DNA of 64,000 nt, taken from Dictyobacter formicarum (lineage in GTDB: Bacteria; Chloroflexota; Ktedonobacteria; Ktedonobacterales; Ktedonobacteraceae). The DNA lies in NCBI RefSeq assembly GCF_016587435.1, contig NZ_BNJJ01000023.1, positions 1 to 64,000 of the forward strand, in the 5' to 3' direction. The notes beneath the pieces were generated by a model that did no database searches, had not been told where the DNA came from, and worked only from the letters and a program-made list of their open reading frames with translations. A program made the position numbers and the translations under genes. Numbering within the stretch: position 1 is the stretch's first letter; every line of letters starts with the position of its first letter. Below, in pieces: positions 29,061 through 36,242 of this stretch.

Positions 29061-29264
29061 TATCGCAGAATGACACGTTGTATTACGCGATGACACTCAA
29101 CACCACGATCTATCGTGATTAGTAGTAACAAGGATATAGACTCTTGAAATGCTGGATGGCATAGCGGAAAACATGAATGCGATTGGAATATATCAAGATG
29201 AGCTCTCTTTGGAATGTCATAAAAGTCGTTTGAGAATTTTTCACCTCGTTGTCATCAAATCCGA
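29061..29264. repeat. 204-bp direct repeat, joined directly to a lanM upstream flank
   Basis: Copy of 24560-24764. At 29264/29265 it runs straight into sequence that elsewhere (28259 onward) lies just before the lanM2 start. No lanM lies between, so this junction is the scar of a lost synthetase gene. Confidence 0.8.
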
Positions 29265-29324
29265 TTCAATCCTCAAAACCTGTCCTCTAGAATGTCTGGT
29301 GACGTTAAAGATAGAACGATGACG

Positions 29325-29358
29325 AGTGGTCAAGATGCCATAGAGGCTCTTGACCACT
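29325..29358 (-). terminator. Hairpin after lanA3
   Basis: Perfect 11-bp stem AGTGGTCAAGA/TCTTGACCACT. Equivalent to the lanA2-lanM2 hairpin, but no synthetase follows. Confidence 0.7.
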
Positions 29359-29462
29359 TTCATAGACACAAAAACATCATCCCTGGCTTCATACCCAGGA
29401 GAGTTGCTCGCGCTTCCACACAATCACGGATCCTACCGACAAGAACGCCTGTAACGGATGCA

Positions 29463-29699
29463 CTACCCACAGGGATGAGGAACATTCGAATTCCCACGGC
29501 AATTACCGGTCATACAGGTCTTGGTATTACAACCTACGCTCGCCCCACTTTGGGCCGCGCCAACGACCTCAAGCAGATCCTTATCGGTTAACTCAATCTG
29601 GCCCACCGGGTTCTCCAGAAGCCTGGCACGCTCTTCCTCACTCAGACTCTCGCGAAACTCGCGATCTCTCCAGGCGCGTATGGTATCAGCAATACTCAT
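29463..29699 (-). CDS. lanA: Class II lanthipeptide precursor (copy 3, without its own lanM)
   Basis: 78 residues. Leader almost identical to copy 2 (one change in its first 50 residues), ending IELTDKDLLEVVGA. The core AQSGASVGCNTKTCMTGNC plus RGNSNVPHPCG holds four Cys. It looks like copy 2 with a shorter middle. The SD sequence is intact. Because its lanM has been deleted, it would have to be modified by LanM1 or LanM2. Confidence 0.92.
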   Translation of the reverse strand: MSIADTIRAWRDREFRESLSEEERARLLENPVGQIELTDKDLLEVVGAAQSGASVGCNTKTCMTGNCRGNSNVPHPCG

Positions 29700-29749
29700 A
29701 TGAAATCTCCTCTTGTTCCGCAGCTAACTTCAGTCGAAAAGCTCTACAC

Positions 29750-29936
29750 CATTAACGTTTCTGGTCTCGGACGACGCTCTTTTGGCACTTTCTCTCGGCT
29801 GATTCTGGGTTAGAGCAACACGGGGTAGCCATGCATACCGAACGGTCGCATCGTTTGTACAGCATCTCAAAAGCATCTTTTCCATCGCCTGAGTACCAGA
29901 CCAGTAAAACGACATTGTCGACAAGATGAACATATA
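29750..29936 (-). repeat. Conserved leader/promoter region of lanA3 (copy 3 of 3)
   Basis: Nearly identical to 24361-24555 and 28750-28948. Beyond 29936 the sequence is unique up to the Lrp gene; a small TCAAGA/TCTTGA dyad lies near 29950-29965. Nothing else is supported in 29937-30283. Confidence 0.7.
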
Positions 29937-30283
29937 TACTAAGGACATCTCAAGAGTTTCTTGAATATACTTAAGTACTTTGCAACAGAATTTACCCATC
30001 ATTGGATACGCTTCACGAAACGAGGTTAGGATTCTAATATAACCAGTATCAGTAACTATTAAGGTATTTCTATAAAACCAGGCTACAAGCGGCTCGAATT
30101 TTCAGATAGGATAACCTGTTGTGCGTTGTCAGTAGTACTATAATGGGGGGTGATACTCTGGTTTATAAAGAAGCACTATTTGTTCTTTAGAGAGGCGTAC
30201 CATATCTATCGTCATTTTTCTATGAAATATGACGATTATTTTGATCATCTGGATTGATTTTTGTAAGTGAAAAGGGATGAGAG

Positions 30284-30766
30284 ATGATGAAATTCAATCT
30301 ATTACAAGCTGAACTTGATGAAATTAACTGGCAACTCCTCTGGGAACTACAAGAGAATGCTCGGCAATCATTTACACAATTAGCAGGTAAAGTCGGCCTG
30401 ACATCACAAGCAGTTCGGCAGCGTATAGATCTGTTGGAAAAACATAGGATTATCGTAGGCTACCATGCAGCGGTGAATACCGAGATGATGGGTTTGTCTC
30501 TTACCGCCTTTATTCGAGTCACCTTGCGGAGAGAAGGGCATCCACAATCACAATTTGCTATCGTGGTCAAGGGTTTTCCAGAAGTACTTGAGTGTCACAA
30601 AGTCACCGGAGAAGAAAGTTTTATCTTAAAAACAGTGGTCATGTCCCGTTCTCATTTGGATTACCTTGTTGAAGCATTGGAAAGCTATGGCAATTGTGTA
30701 ACCTCAGTGGTATTATCATCACCAATACCAAGGCGATCTATCAGTAGAGATATACTGAGAGGGTAG
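30284..30766 (+). CDS. Lrp/AsnC-family transcriptional regulator
   Basis: 160 residues. N-terminal winged HTH (DEINWQLLWELQENARQSFTQLAGKVGLTSQAVRQRIDLLEK), followed by the RAM/AsnC ligand-binding domain (GYHAAVNTEMMGLSLTAFIRV; FPEVLECHKVTGEESFILKTVV). Such proteins sense amino acids and form octamers. GGGATGAGAG lies before the ATG pair at 30284. It is divergent from the lanthipeptide genes and is the nearest regulator to them, so control of the lan cluster is possible but is inference. Confidence 0.9.
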   Translation: MMKFNLLQAELDEINWQLLWELQENARQSFTQLAGKVGLTSQAVRQRIDLLEKHRIIVGYHAAVNTEMMGLSLTAFIRVTLRREGHPQSQFAIVVKGFPEVLECHKVTGEESFILKTVVMSRSHLDYLVEALESYGNCVTSVVLSSPIPRRSISRDILRG

Positions 30767-30773
30767 AGATGCC

Positions 30774-30962
30774 TCAACAAGCACAATTTATAAAAAGAAA
30801 CAGAAATGCGAATATCGCGCTCGGCCTGGCCGGGTTCTCCCGCGCTTTGACCTTGCCCCACCAAACCGGGGTAAGGTCAATCGTATGGGTGATCGGAATA
30901 AGTGCTGTCTGTATAATCTCCACAGGAATCTGCTCAGTATGATTGTTACTGCATGCGTACAT
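30774..30962 (-). CDS. Small hypothetical protein
   Basis: 62 codons with AAGGAG six bases before the ATG. The sequence (MYACSNNHTEQIPVEIIQTA ... FAFLFLFINCAC) has a hydrophobic C-terminus. It also contains a hairpin, TTGACCTT and AAGGTCAA at 30847-30880, in the DNA. No family recognised. It may be a real small peptide or a chance frame in decayed DNA. 30963-31360 upstream holds only GC-rich repeats. Confidence 0.3.
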   Translation of the reverse strand: MYACSNNHTEQIPVEIIQTALIPITHTIDLTPVWWGKVKARENPARPSAIFAFLFLFINCAC

Positions 30963-31040
30963 ATCAATCTCCTTCTCTTAATGACTCGTTTATACTAGCT
31001 TCAGAAACCAGAGGCTTTTAGGCTAGTAGTCAGTCAAAGG

Positions 31041-31130
31041 TTGGCCCACTTCGTGGGCCAAGGGGGAAGGTAACCAGGGCACAGCTCTAGACCCAGCCAG
31101 GGGATTGCGTCCTCTGCACCCCTGCCTTTC
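31041..31130 (+). repeat. GC-rich dispersed intergenic repeat (member 1)
   Basis: Starts with the 9-bp hairpin TTGGCCCAC/GTGGGCCAA (31041-31061), then a GGGCACAG..CCCAG..CAGGGG..CTGCACCCC body. Same plan as the units at 37468-37635. Confidence 0.6.
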
Positions 31131-31197
31131 ATTCATATGGCTCTTGACTGACAACTAGTGTCTTGACGCCTTCATTTGACGGGTTCAGTGCGGGAGT

Positions 31198-31300
31198 GCA
31201 GAGGGCCGCGGCCCTCTGCCTGGGGCCTGGGGCCTGGGGCCTGGGGCTGTGCCCCCCACGTTTCCTCTTCTCCTTGCCCACGCAGTGGGCAACTATTCAA
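31198..31300 (-). repeat. GC-rich dispersed intergenic repeat (member 2) with heptamer expansion
   Basis: Contains the perfect 22-bp palindrome GCAGAGGGCCGCGGCCCTCT+GC (31198-31219), then four tandem TGGGGCC heptamers (31221-31246), then GGGGCTGTGCCCCCC and a terminal GCCCAC..GTGGGC-type stem. It is member 1 in inverse orientation. Confidence 0.6.
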
Positions 31301-31360
31301 ATGAAGACGGTTAGTCTACTAGCCTCATTGTCACTATGTTTGGAAAAAGGGGATCGTGGC

Positions 31361-33253
31361 ATGTTCACAGTACTACGCAAGCAGTCACCTCTACAACCAA
31401 GTACTGACCCGGAAAAGGATGTACGTATACGTGATGTATCATGTTACGGGTTAATGCGGAGCAATATGGCTCGTGGACTCTCACTAATGCGGAGCAATAT
31501 GGCTCGTGGACTCTCACTGATGCTTCTTATCATTCTTCTCGGCACTCAGGGTAGTTCTTGCTTAAAGCTGATGGACTTAAAGCTGATGGGTGCTCAAGTA
31601 TATCAGCAACAAACGGTGACTCAAGGGGCCTTTCATGTCTCTGTATCAGCCTCTGGATGGCTGCGAAGCGCTGTATATAATTTGTCCCTTCCAAATGTAA
31701 CCGCCAATATTCAAGAGATTTATGTCCGACTCGGGCAAAAAGTGACCAAAGGCCAAATCTTAGCACAATTGGACCCACTGACACTTCAGCAAGCCTATTA
31801 CACGGCTCAGGCATCCGTGAATTCAGCGAAAAAAAACCTCTCTGGTGCACTTTTATTTGAGCGTGACGCCATCACATCGACTAATATTCGTATTGCGCAA
31901 GCTCAAAATCTGGTTCAAGCTGCTCGAGCTTTTGTATTTGCTGCGTTCAAAAGTTCAGATGCCAATCTGGTGGCCGCTCAAGTCATCGTAGAAAGTGACC
32001 AACTTATTCTCGATGCTGTACGTCAGCATTTTGACGCCACACTCCGAAGAGCCCAAGCTCAGCTTCGGGACAATCTCAACGTCTGCAATTCAACATTTAC
32101 TTCACTCCCTGATAGTTCTTCAGGATCTGCTACGGATAGTAATGCTCCAGGTCTTGGAATACCCGGCAACCCGTCACAAGAGAGCCAACCACAAGACGAT
32201 CAATCTCCCCGAGAAGGCGCTCAAACTGTCGCTGATTGTATTCGATTGGCGCATGCAACCTTCAAACAGATGGTTACTGAAGCTAATGTGGCTTTGACCA
32301 CAGCCGAACAACAGGTAGTAAAAGATCAGCAACTTATTAATATAGCTCGTGCCAATGGGGGTGAGAACAACACAGGTGCTCTCTTAACATATGAGTATGC
32401 TCTTGATCTGCTTGTTATAGAAAAACATAACTATGTTGTAACGTCAGCTATCGCAACGGTTGAGACTGCTCAAGGACTGTTAGAGGTAGCGCTTGCACAA
32501 TTAGAGGTTGCCAGACAAAACATGGGGAACGCTACGCTGAGGGCACCACACGATGGGGTGGTGACGGCAATTAACGGAACTGTTGGAGGACTTCCAGGAT
32601 ATGTCGTTAACCCTGCTGTTGGCAGTTCAGCGCCTGAGGGCATTTTCATCCAGCTCGTCGATTTGTCCAGTGTGCGACAACTTCTGACCAAAGTCAAAGA
32701 CGCAGATACCCCAACCATACGGGTTGGGCAGCCGGTTCAGTTCACGCCCAAGCCGTATCCCCATCGTCAATTCAGCGGAACCGTCAGTGCAATTTCGCCC
32801 AACGGCTTGACCGGCAAAGCTGGTGACATCGAGTATCCTGTCATCGTCGATTTTGATCCAAAGAATATAGTTGGCGCAGTCCTCTTACCGAATACGACAG
32901 CCAACGCCACAATCACTGTCCTTGATAAGCCCAATGCGATCCGGGTTCCCGTCAGTGCAATCGATAACAACTTTACCCAACAACATGATGGAGATCCACC
33001 TTTAATTAGCCAGCGCCAGGCTAACGATGCTCTAAGCCAGGCCCAAAACATGTTTACCCGGTTGGTAAAACAGGATCCTAAACTCATCAGCCAAAAGCCT
33101 TTTCCCTCATTTGTTGTCGAGCCAACTGGCTCAGGCAACACATATATTGTGAAGCCAGTGGTATTGGGCCTTTCAGACGGAACGTATTACGAAGTACTCC
33201 AGGGACTTTCTGTCGGTGAGCCTGTTATGGTTGTAAAGGCGAAAAAGAAATGA
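31361..33253 (+). CDS. HlyD/MacA-like efflux periplasmic-adaptor protein
   Basis: I use the ATG at 31361 (MFTVLRKQSPLQPSTDPEKD) with AGGGG nine bases upstream; the open frame extends to 31163 through repeat DNA. About 630 residues. A hydrophobic segment MARGLSLMLLIILLGTQGSSC could be a signal anchor or lipoprotein signal with Cys. Then the first lipoyl half (NIQEIYVRLGQKVTKGQILAQLDP), a long coiled-coil hairpin (about 200-420) with a Pro/Ser insert, the second lipoyl half (ATLRAPHDGVVTAINGT), and beta-barrel and membrane-proximal domains. Adaptors of this type link an ABC or RND pump to the outside; no pump gene is adjacent. Two in-frame tandem duplications sit in the N-terminus. Confidence 0.75.
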   Translation: MFTVLRKQSPLQPSTDPEKDVRIRDVSCYGLMRSNMARGLSLMRSNMARGLSLMLLIILLGTQGSSCLKLMDLKLMGAQVYQQQTVTQGAFHVSVSASGWLRSAVYNLSLPNVTANIQEIYVRLGQKVTKGQILAQLDPLTLQQAYYTAQASVNSAKKNLSGALLFERDAITSTNIRIAQAQNLVQAARAFVFAAFKSSDANLVAAQVIVESDQLILDAVRQHFDATLRRAQAQLRDNLNVCNSTFTSLPDSSSGSATDSNAPGLGIPGNPSQESQPQDDQSPREGAQTVADCIRLAHATFKQMVTEANVALTTAEQQVVKDQQLINIARANGGENNTGALLTYEYALDLLVIEKHNYVVTSAIATVETAQGLLEVALAQLEVARQNMGNATLRAPHDGVVTAINGTVGGLPGYVVNPAVGSSAPEGIFIQLVDLSSVRQLLTKVKDADTPTIRVGQPVQFTPKPYPHRQFSGTVSAISPNGLTGKAGDIEYPVIVDFDPKNIVGAVLLPNTTANATITVLDKPNAIRVPVSAIDNNFTQQHDGDPPLISQRQANDALSQAQNMFTRLVKQDPKLISQKPFPSFVVEPTGSGNTYIVKPVVLGLSDGTYYEVLQGLSVGEPVMVVKAKKK

Positions 33254-33330
33254 ACCATTTTCTTGTGGGGGATCATCCAATCTTTGTGCTGCCGGCGCGA
33301 AGGAGAGGGGATCAAAGGGGCGGCTAGCCC

Positions 33331-34843
33331 ATAGGTGCGAACGTAAGCAAAATAGTACTTGAACAACGAAAAAAGAGGCCAAACACGGTCTTTCTCTTGT
33401 ATCGTGACAAAAACGAAAACGTAACGAAGGAGAAAAACCATGTCAAGCCGACCCCATCATACGCAAAAATGTCTGACAGAGCAATTCCTGGGCCAGATGA
33501 ACGATGCCCAATGGCAAGAGATCATTGCTCTCTTACCCCCAGATGTCAATGAGCAAGCCTTTATCCATCAGGCCTTTAGCCGTGCCAATGGATTGCAGTG
33601 CCCCACCGATTTGCTGCGTGGTCTTTTTGCCTATGTGTTTTGCTTCCGCTCGTTCCGTGAGGTCGCAGCCTGGGCAGTGAGCACGGGACTGAGTTCCAAT
33701 GGAGCCCGCTCGTGGGCCAAACGGATGCATCAATCCTCCGATTGGTTGCTCTCGATGGTGCAAACGCTGGTGGGATCGACCCAGCCAGAGCAAGCACTGG
33801 GTCTGCCCAAGGACTTCACCGGACGGATCCATCTGGTAGATGCCACCCATCTCCGCACCTGGAGACGCTCGGGAGAAAGTCGCCGTTTGCACTGCAGTTA
33901 TGATCTGCTTGGCAAACGGCTGGACCAGATTCTGTTGACGGATCACCATGTGGGCGAAGGGCTCAAACACTTCCATGGACATCGTGGAGACATTGTTGTC
34001 GGTGACTGTGCCTATTGTCGTCGCCAAGCGATCCTGGATCAATTGGATGAAGGGGTCGATGTCGTGACCCGGTTGCATTGGTCCACGATGCCCTTACTGC
34101 AGGCCGATGGCCAGACGCCGTTTGATCTCTCTGGCTGGCTGAGCCAATTGGAGCCAACCGGCAAGGGAGAAGCCAACGTTGTGTTCCAGGTGCGTACCCG
34201 CCAGCAACCGATGCGTCTGGTGGCCGTTCATCTGAGCCCGGAGGCGGCCAAACGAGCGCACAGCAAGCGAAAGGAGAAGGCACGCAAGAATGGGCGCACC
34301 AACCAGGCGTTGACGATCCAGATCGCAGATTGGTTGGTGGTGCTCACCTCGTTGCCTGCCGATCGCTGGTCAGCCGAGCAGATCCTGCAGCTTTATCGGG
34401 CGCGTTGGCAGATCGAGCTGCTTTTCAAGCGCATCAAGCAATTGGTGCGTTTGCACCGCTTGCGCAGTGATGATCTGCAAAGCAATCAAGCGGTGCTTGC
34501 GGCCATGCTGGTGGGCTGGATCCTGCTGGAGCAGCAGGTGAGCCAAGCACGTCGTGAGTTGCACGAGCAAGCGAGAGAGTGCCTGCCAGGGCCGCTGAGT
34601 ACCTGGGCGCTGTGTGCCGTCTTTGCTCAAAGCCTGCACACGATGATCTTGGGCACTTGGACGTGGTCGCAGATCCAAGCGTCGCTCTTCCAGATGCGGC
34701 AGGTAGTGCGGTATCATCCACAAAACCGCGTGCATCAGGAATCAGATGTGGTCACGCAACTGGCCCAGACGCTGTATCTCTCATCTGTCTGAGGTCTCTT
34801 TCGTTGATTCAATTGTTTAGGTACTGCTTACGTTCGCACCTAT
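33331..34843 (+). mobile_element. Complete IS4-type insertion sequence
   Basis: About 1.51 kb with 20-bp perfect terminal inverted repeats CATAGGTGCGAACGTAAGCA at 33330 and its complement ending at 34844. The flanks repeat GGGGCGGCTAGCCC on both sides (a 12-14 bp target duplication, exact length ambiguous because of shared end bases). One transposase gene inside. It landed in a member of the GC-rich dispersed repeat family, whose other half lies at 34845-34920. Confidence 0.93.
33440..34792 (+). CDS. IS4-family DDE transposase
   Basis: 450 residues. The DDE residues are recognisable: Asp in VDATHLRTW, Asp in VVGDCAYCRRQ, and Glu in the IS4 signature YRARWQIELLFKRIK (Y-2-R-3-E-6-K). All are intact and the frame is open throughout, so the element may still be able to move. 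N-terminal helical region (LTEQFLGQMNDAQWQEIIAL) binds the ends in related transposases. AAGGAG lies ten bases before the ATG. GC-rich codon use compared with the surrounding genes fits a recent arrival. Confidence 0.95.
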   Translation: MSSRPHHTQKCLTEQFLGQMNDAQWQEIIALLPPDVNEQAFIHQAFSRANGLQCPTDLLRGLFAYVFCFRSFREVAAWAVSTGLSSNGARSWAKRMHQSSDWLLSMVQTLVGSTQPEQALGLPKDFTGRIHLVDATHLRTWRRSGESRRLHCSYDLLGKRLDQILLTDHHVGEGLKHFHGHRGDIVVGDCAYCRRQAILDQLDEGVDVVTRLHWSTMPLLQADGQTPFDLSGWLSQLEPTGKGEANVVFQVRTRQQPMRLVAVHLSPEAAKRAHSKRKEKARKNGRTNQALTIQIADWLVVLTSLPADRWSAEQILQLYRARWQIELLFKRIKQLVRLHRLRSDDLQSNQAVLAAMLVGWILLEQQVSQARRELHEQARECLPGPLSTWALCAVFAQSLHTMILGTWTWSQIQASLFQMRQVVRYHPQNRVHQESDVVTQLAQTLYLSSV

Positions 34844-34844
34844 G

Positions 34845-34920
34845 GGGCGGCTAGCCCCTTTGCGGGGTGCCAGGGGTGTCCCCTGGCTCTCTCTTTTTTT
34901 CCTGCCGCCGCAGGCGGCGA
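34845..34920 (-). repeat. GC-rich dispersed intergenic repeat (member 3), split by the IS
   Basis: Holds GGGGTGCCAGGGGTGTCCCCTGG and the GCCGCC..GGCGGC end hairpin beside a T-rich tract. On the minus strand it follows the same order as the other members. Its distal end was cut by the insertion at 33331-34843. Confidence 0.55.
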
Positions 34921-34936
34921 GTGAAATGGACGAGAA

Positions 34937-34987
34937 ATTTGTAGTATCAAACTTGACATAGGTGATGTCAAGTTTGATACTACAAAT
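34937..34987 (+). promoter_or_regulatory. Palindromic operator overlapping a promoter
   Basis: Perfect 23-bp inverted repeat (34937-34959 and 34965-34987) with a five-base centre. Inside it, TTGACA (34953-34958), 17 bases, then GATACT (34976-34981) form a promoter driving the MaoC pair. The ATG at 35037 follows 56 bases later. A repressor that binds the palindrome would block this promoter; alternatively the RNA would fold as a hairpin. Confidence 0.75.
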
Positions 34988-35036
34988 GCAAAACACTGCT
35001 GGGGATCGCATTGAGATGCGTATGAAGGAGTAACTT

Positions 35037-35486
35037 ATGTTTGATAAGGAGAAGGTAGGATATAGCTTTCCCGCCTTTACGATAACGATAGAGCGCAGTA
35101 AAATCCACGAGTTGGCGCTGGCCATCGGAGATGAGAATCCTATTTATCATGATCTGGCGGCGGCTAAGGCAGCCGGTTATGAAGACCTTCCGCTACCTCC
35201 AACGGCCCCGACTATATTTACTTTTTGGGGTAATACGAAGCTGTGGGAGCAGCTGGCCAGCGTGGGTATTAACGTGGCTCGCGTGCTTCACGGCGAGGAA
35301 GAATACGAGTATGTCGCTCCTATTGCCGCCAATGATACTTTGACCGGCGTAACCACGATTGTAGATGGCAAAACCCGGCGTACCAGAGAAGGTTCGATGG
35401 ATATTTTGACAACCGAAACACGCTATACCAATCAGCACCAGCAACATGTGTTGAGTGCAAAAACGATGTTTATTGTGCGCGAATAA
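35037..35486 (+). CDS. MaoC-like dehydratase, FAS1-type N-terminal domain (HadA/HadC-like)
   Basis: 149 residues with a hot-dog fold: VGYSFPAFTITIERSKIHELALAIGDENPIYHDLAAAKAAGYEDL, then PPTAPTIFTFWG. Family knowledge: in mycobacteria such proteins (HadA, HadC) pair with a catalytic MaoC subunit (HadB) to form a heterodimeric (3R)-hydroxyacyl-ACP dehydratase. This subunit lacks the catalytic Asp-His hydratase motif and would shape the acyl-chain tunnel. The partner gene lies 59 bp downstream. AGGAG lies eight bases before the ATG. Expression is probably controlled at the palindrome upstream. Confidence 0.85.
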   Translation: MFDKEKVGYSFPAFTITIERSKIHELALAIGDENPIYHDLAAAKAAGYEDLPLPPTAPTIFTFWGNTKLWEQLASVGINVARVLHGEEEYEYVAPIAANDTLTGVTTIVDGKTRRTREGSMDILTTETRYTNQHQQHVLSAKTMFIVRE

Positions 35487-35545
35487 TTCCTCTTGCTTGC
35501 TTACGGCTCAGCTAGTAATTTGATGGTATATAAGGAGAAACAGAC

Positions 35546-35998
35546 ATGACAACACCTGCCGCCATTCCAGCCAGACGCTATTTTGAGGATGTAGAAGTTG
35601 GCGAAGAAATTCCCCAACTGATTAAATCTCCAGTCAAGCACTTACAACTGGTCCGCTATGCGGGCGCCTCCGGCGACTTTAATCCTCTGCACACTGATCC
35701 TAAGGTTGGCGAGGAGATTGGTACTGGTGGTATTATTGCTCACGGCATGCTGATTATGGGCTTTGTTGGTCAGATGCTTAGTGATTACGTTGGTCCGCAG
35801 GCGCTACGCAAGTTTGGTGTGCGCTTCAAAGGTATGACCCACCTGGATGACGTGATTACCTGCACCGGTACTGTGACAGAAAAGTATGAGGAGGACGGTA
35901 AAGGCTATATTGCCGGCAAAGTACAGGCCAAAGATCAGCATGGAGATCTGAAAGTTGCTGGTACTTTCACGGCCTACCTTCTCTACCGAAACGCATAG
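35546..35998 (+). CDS. MaoC-like dehydratase, catalytic subunit (HadB-like)
   Basis: 150 residues. The hydratase motif is complete: LVRYAGASGDFNPLHTDPKVG with catalytic Asp and His, followed by GGIIAHGMLIMGFVGQML. The C-terminal strands (GVRFKGMTHLDDVITCTGTV) are typical of R-specific enoyl hydratases. With the preceding subunit it should dehydrate 3-hydroxyacyl thioesters in fatty acid or related lipid synthesis. AAGGAG lies eight bases before the ATG. A 9-bp hairpin follows 33 bp after the stop. Confidence 0.9.
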   Translation: MTTPAAIPARRYFEDVEVGEEIPQLIKSPVKHLQLVRYAGASGDFNPLHTDPKVGEEIGTGGIIAHGMLIMGFVGQMLSDYVGPQALRKFGVRFKGMTHLDDVITCTGTVTEKYEEDGKGYIAGKVQAKDQHGDLKVAGTFTAYLLYRNA

Positions 35999-36030
35999 CT
36001 CTACCACGAAAATCGAGAAATGACCTACTT

Positions 36031-36061
36031 CTCAAGAGATTCCGTTGCCGAGTCTCTTGAG
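36031..36061 (+). terminator. Probable terminator after the MaoC pair
   Basis: Stem CTCAAGAGA/TCTCTTGAG with a 13-base loop; only a weak T tract follows. Confidence 0.5.
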
Positions 36062-36242
36062 CTTATAACCATGGATAGCCTAAAAGATTGATTGGTATCA
36101 ATTTTAGATAGGCCCGTGGTAAAATAATATGCAGATATAAAGAGCAGATGCAACAGTTAAGTCTACTGTTCGATTGTCTGGAGGTTCATAACATTTAGAA
36201 AGGGCTTTGGACGAGCTCTGCCGCGATGAAGGGGAGGAGAGC

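Noticed and set aside
24363..30002. Repeated minus-strand frames upstream of the lanA genes (MLLRCCTND.., LPRVALTQNQP..)
   Set aside because: They are the translation of the duplicated leader DNA. Differences change amino acids freely and there is no ribosome binding site, so I treat them as non-coding.
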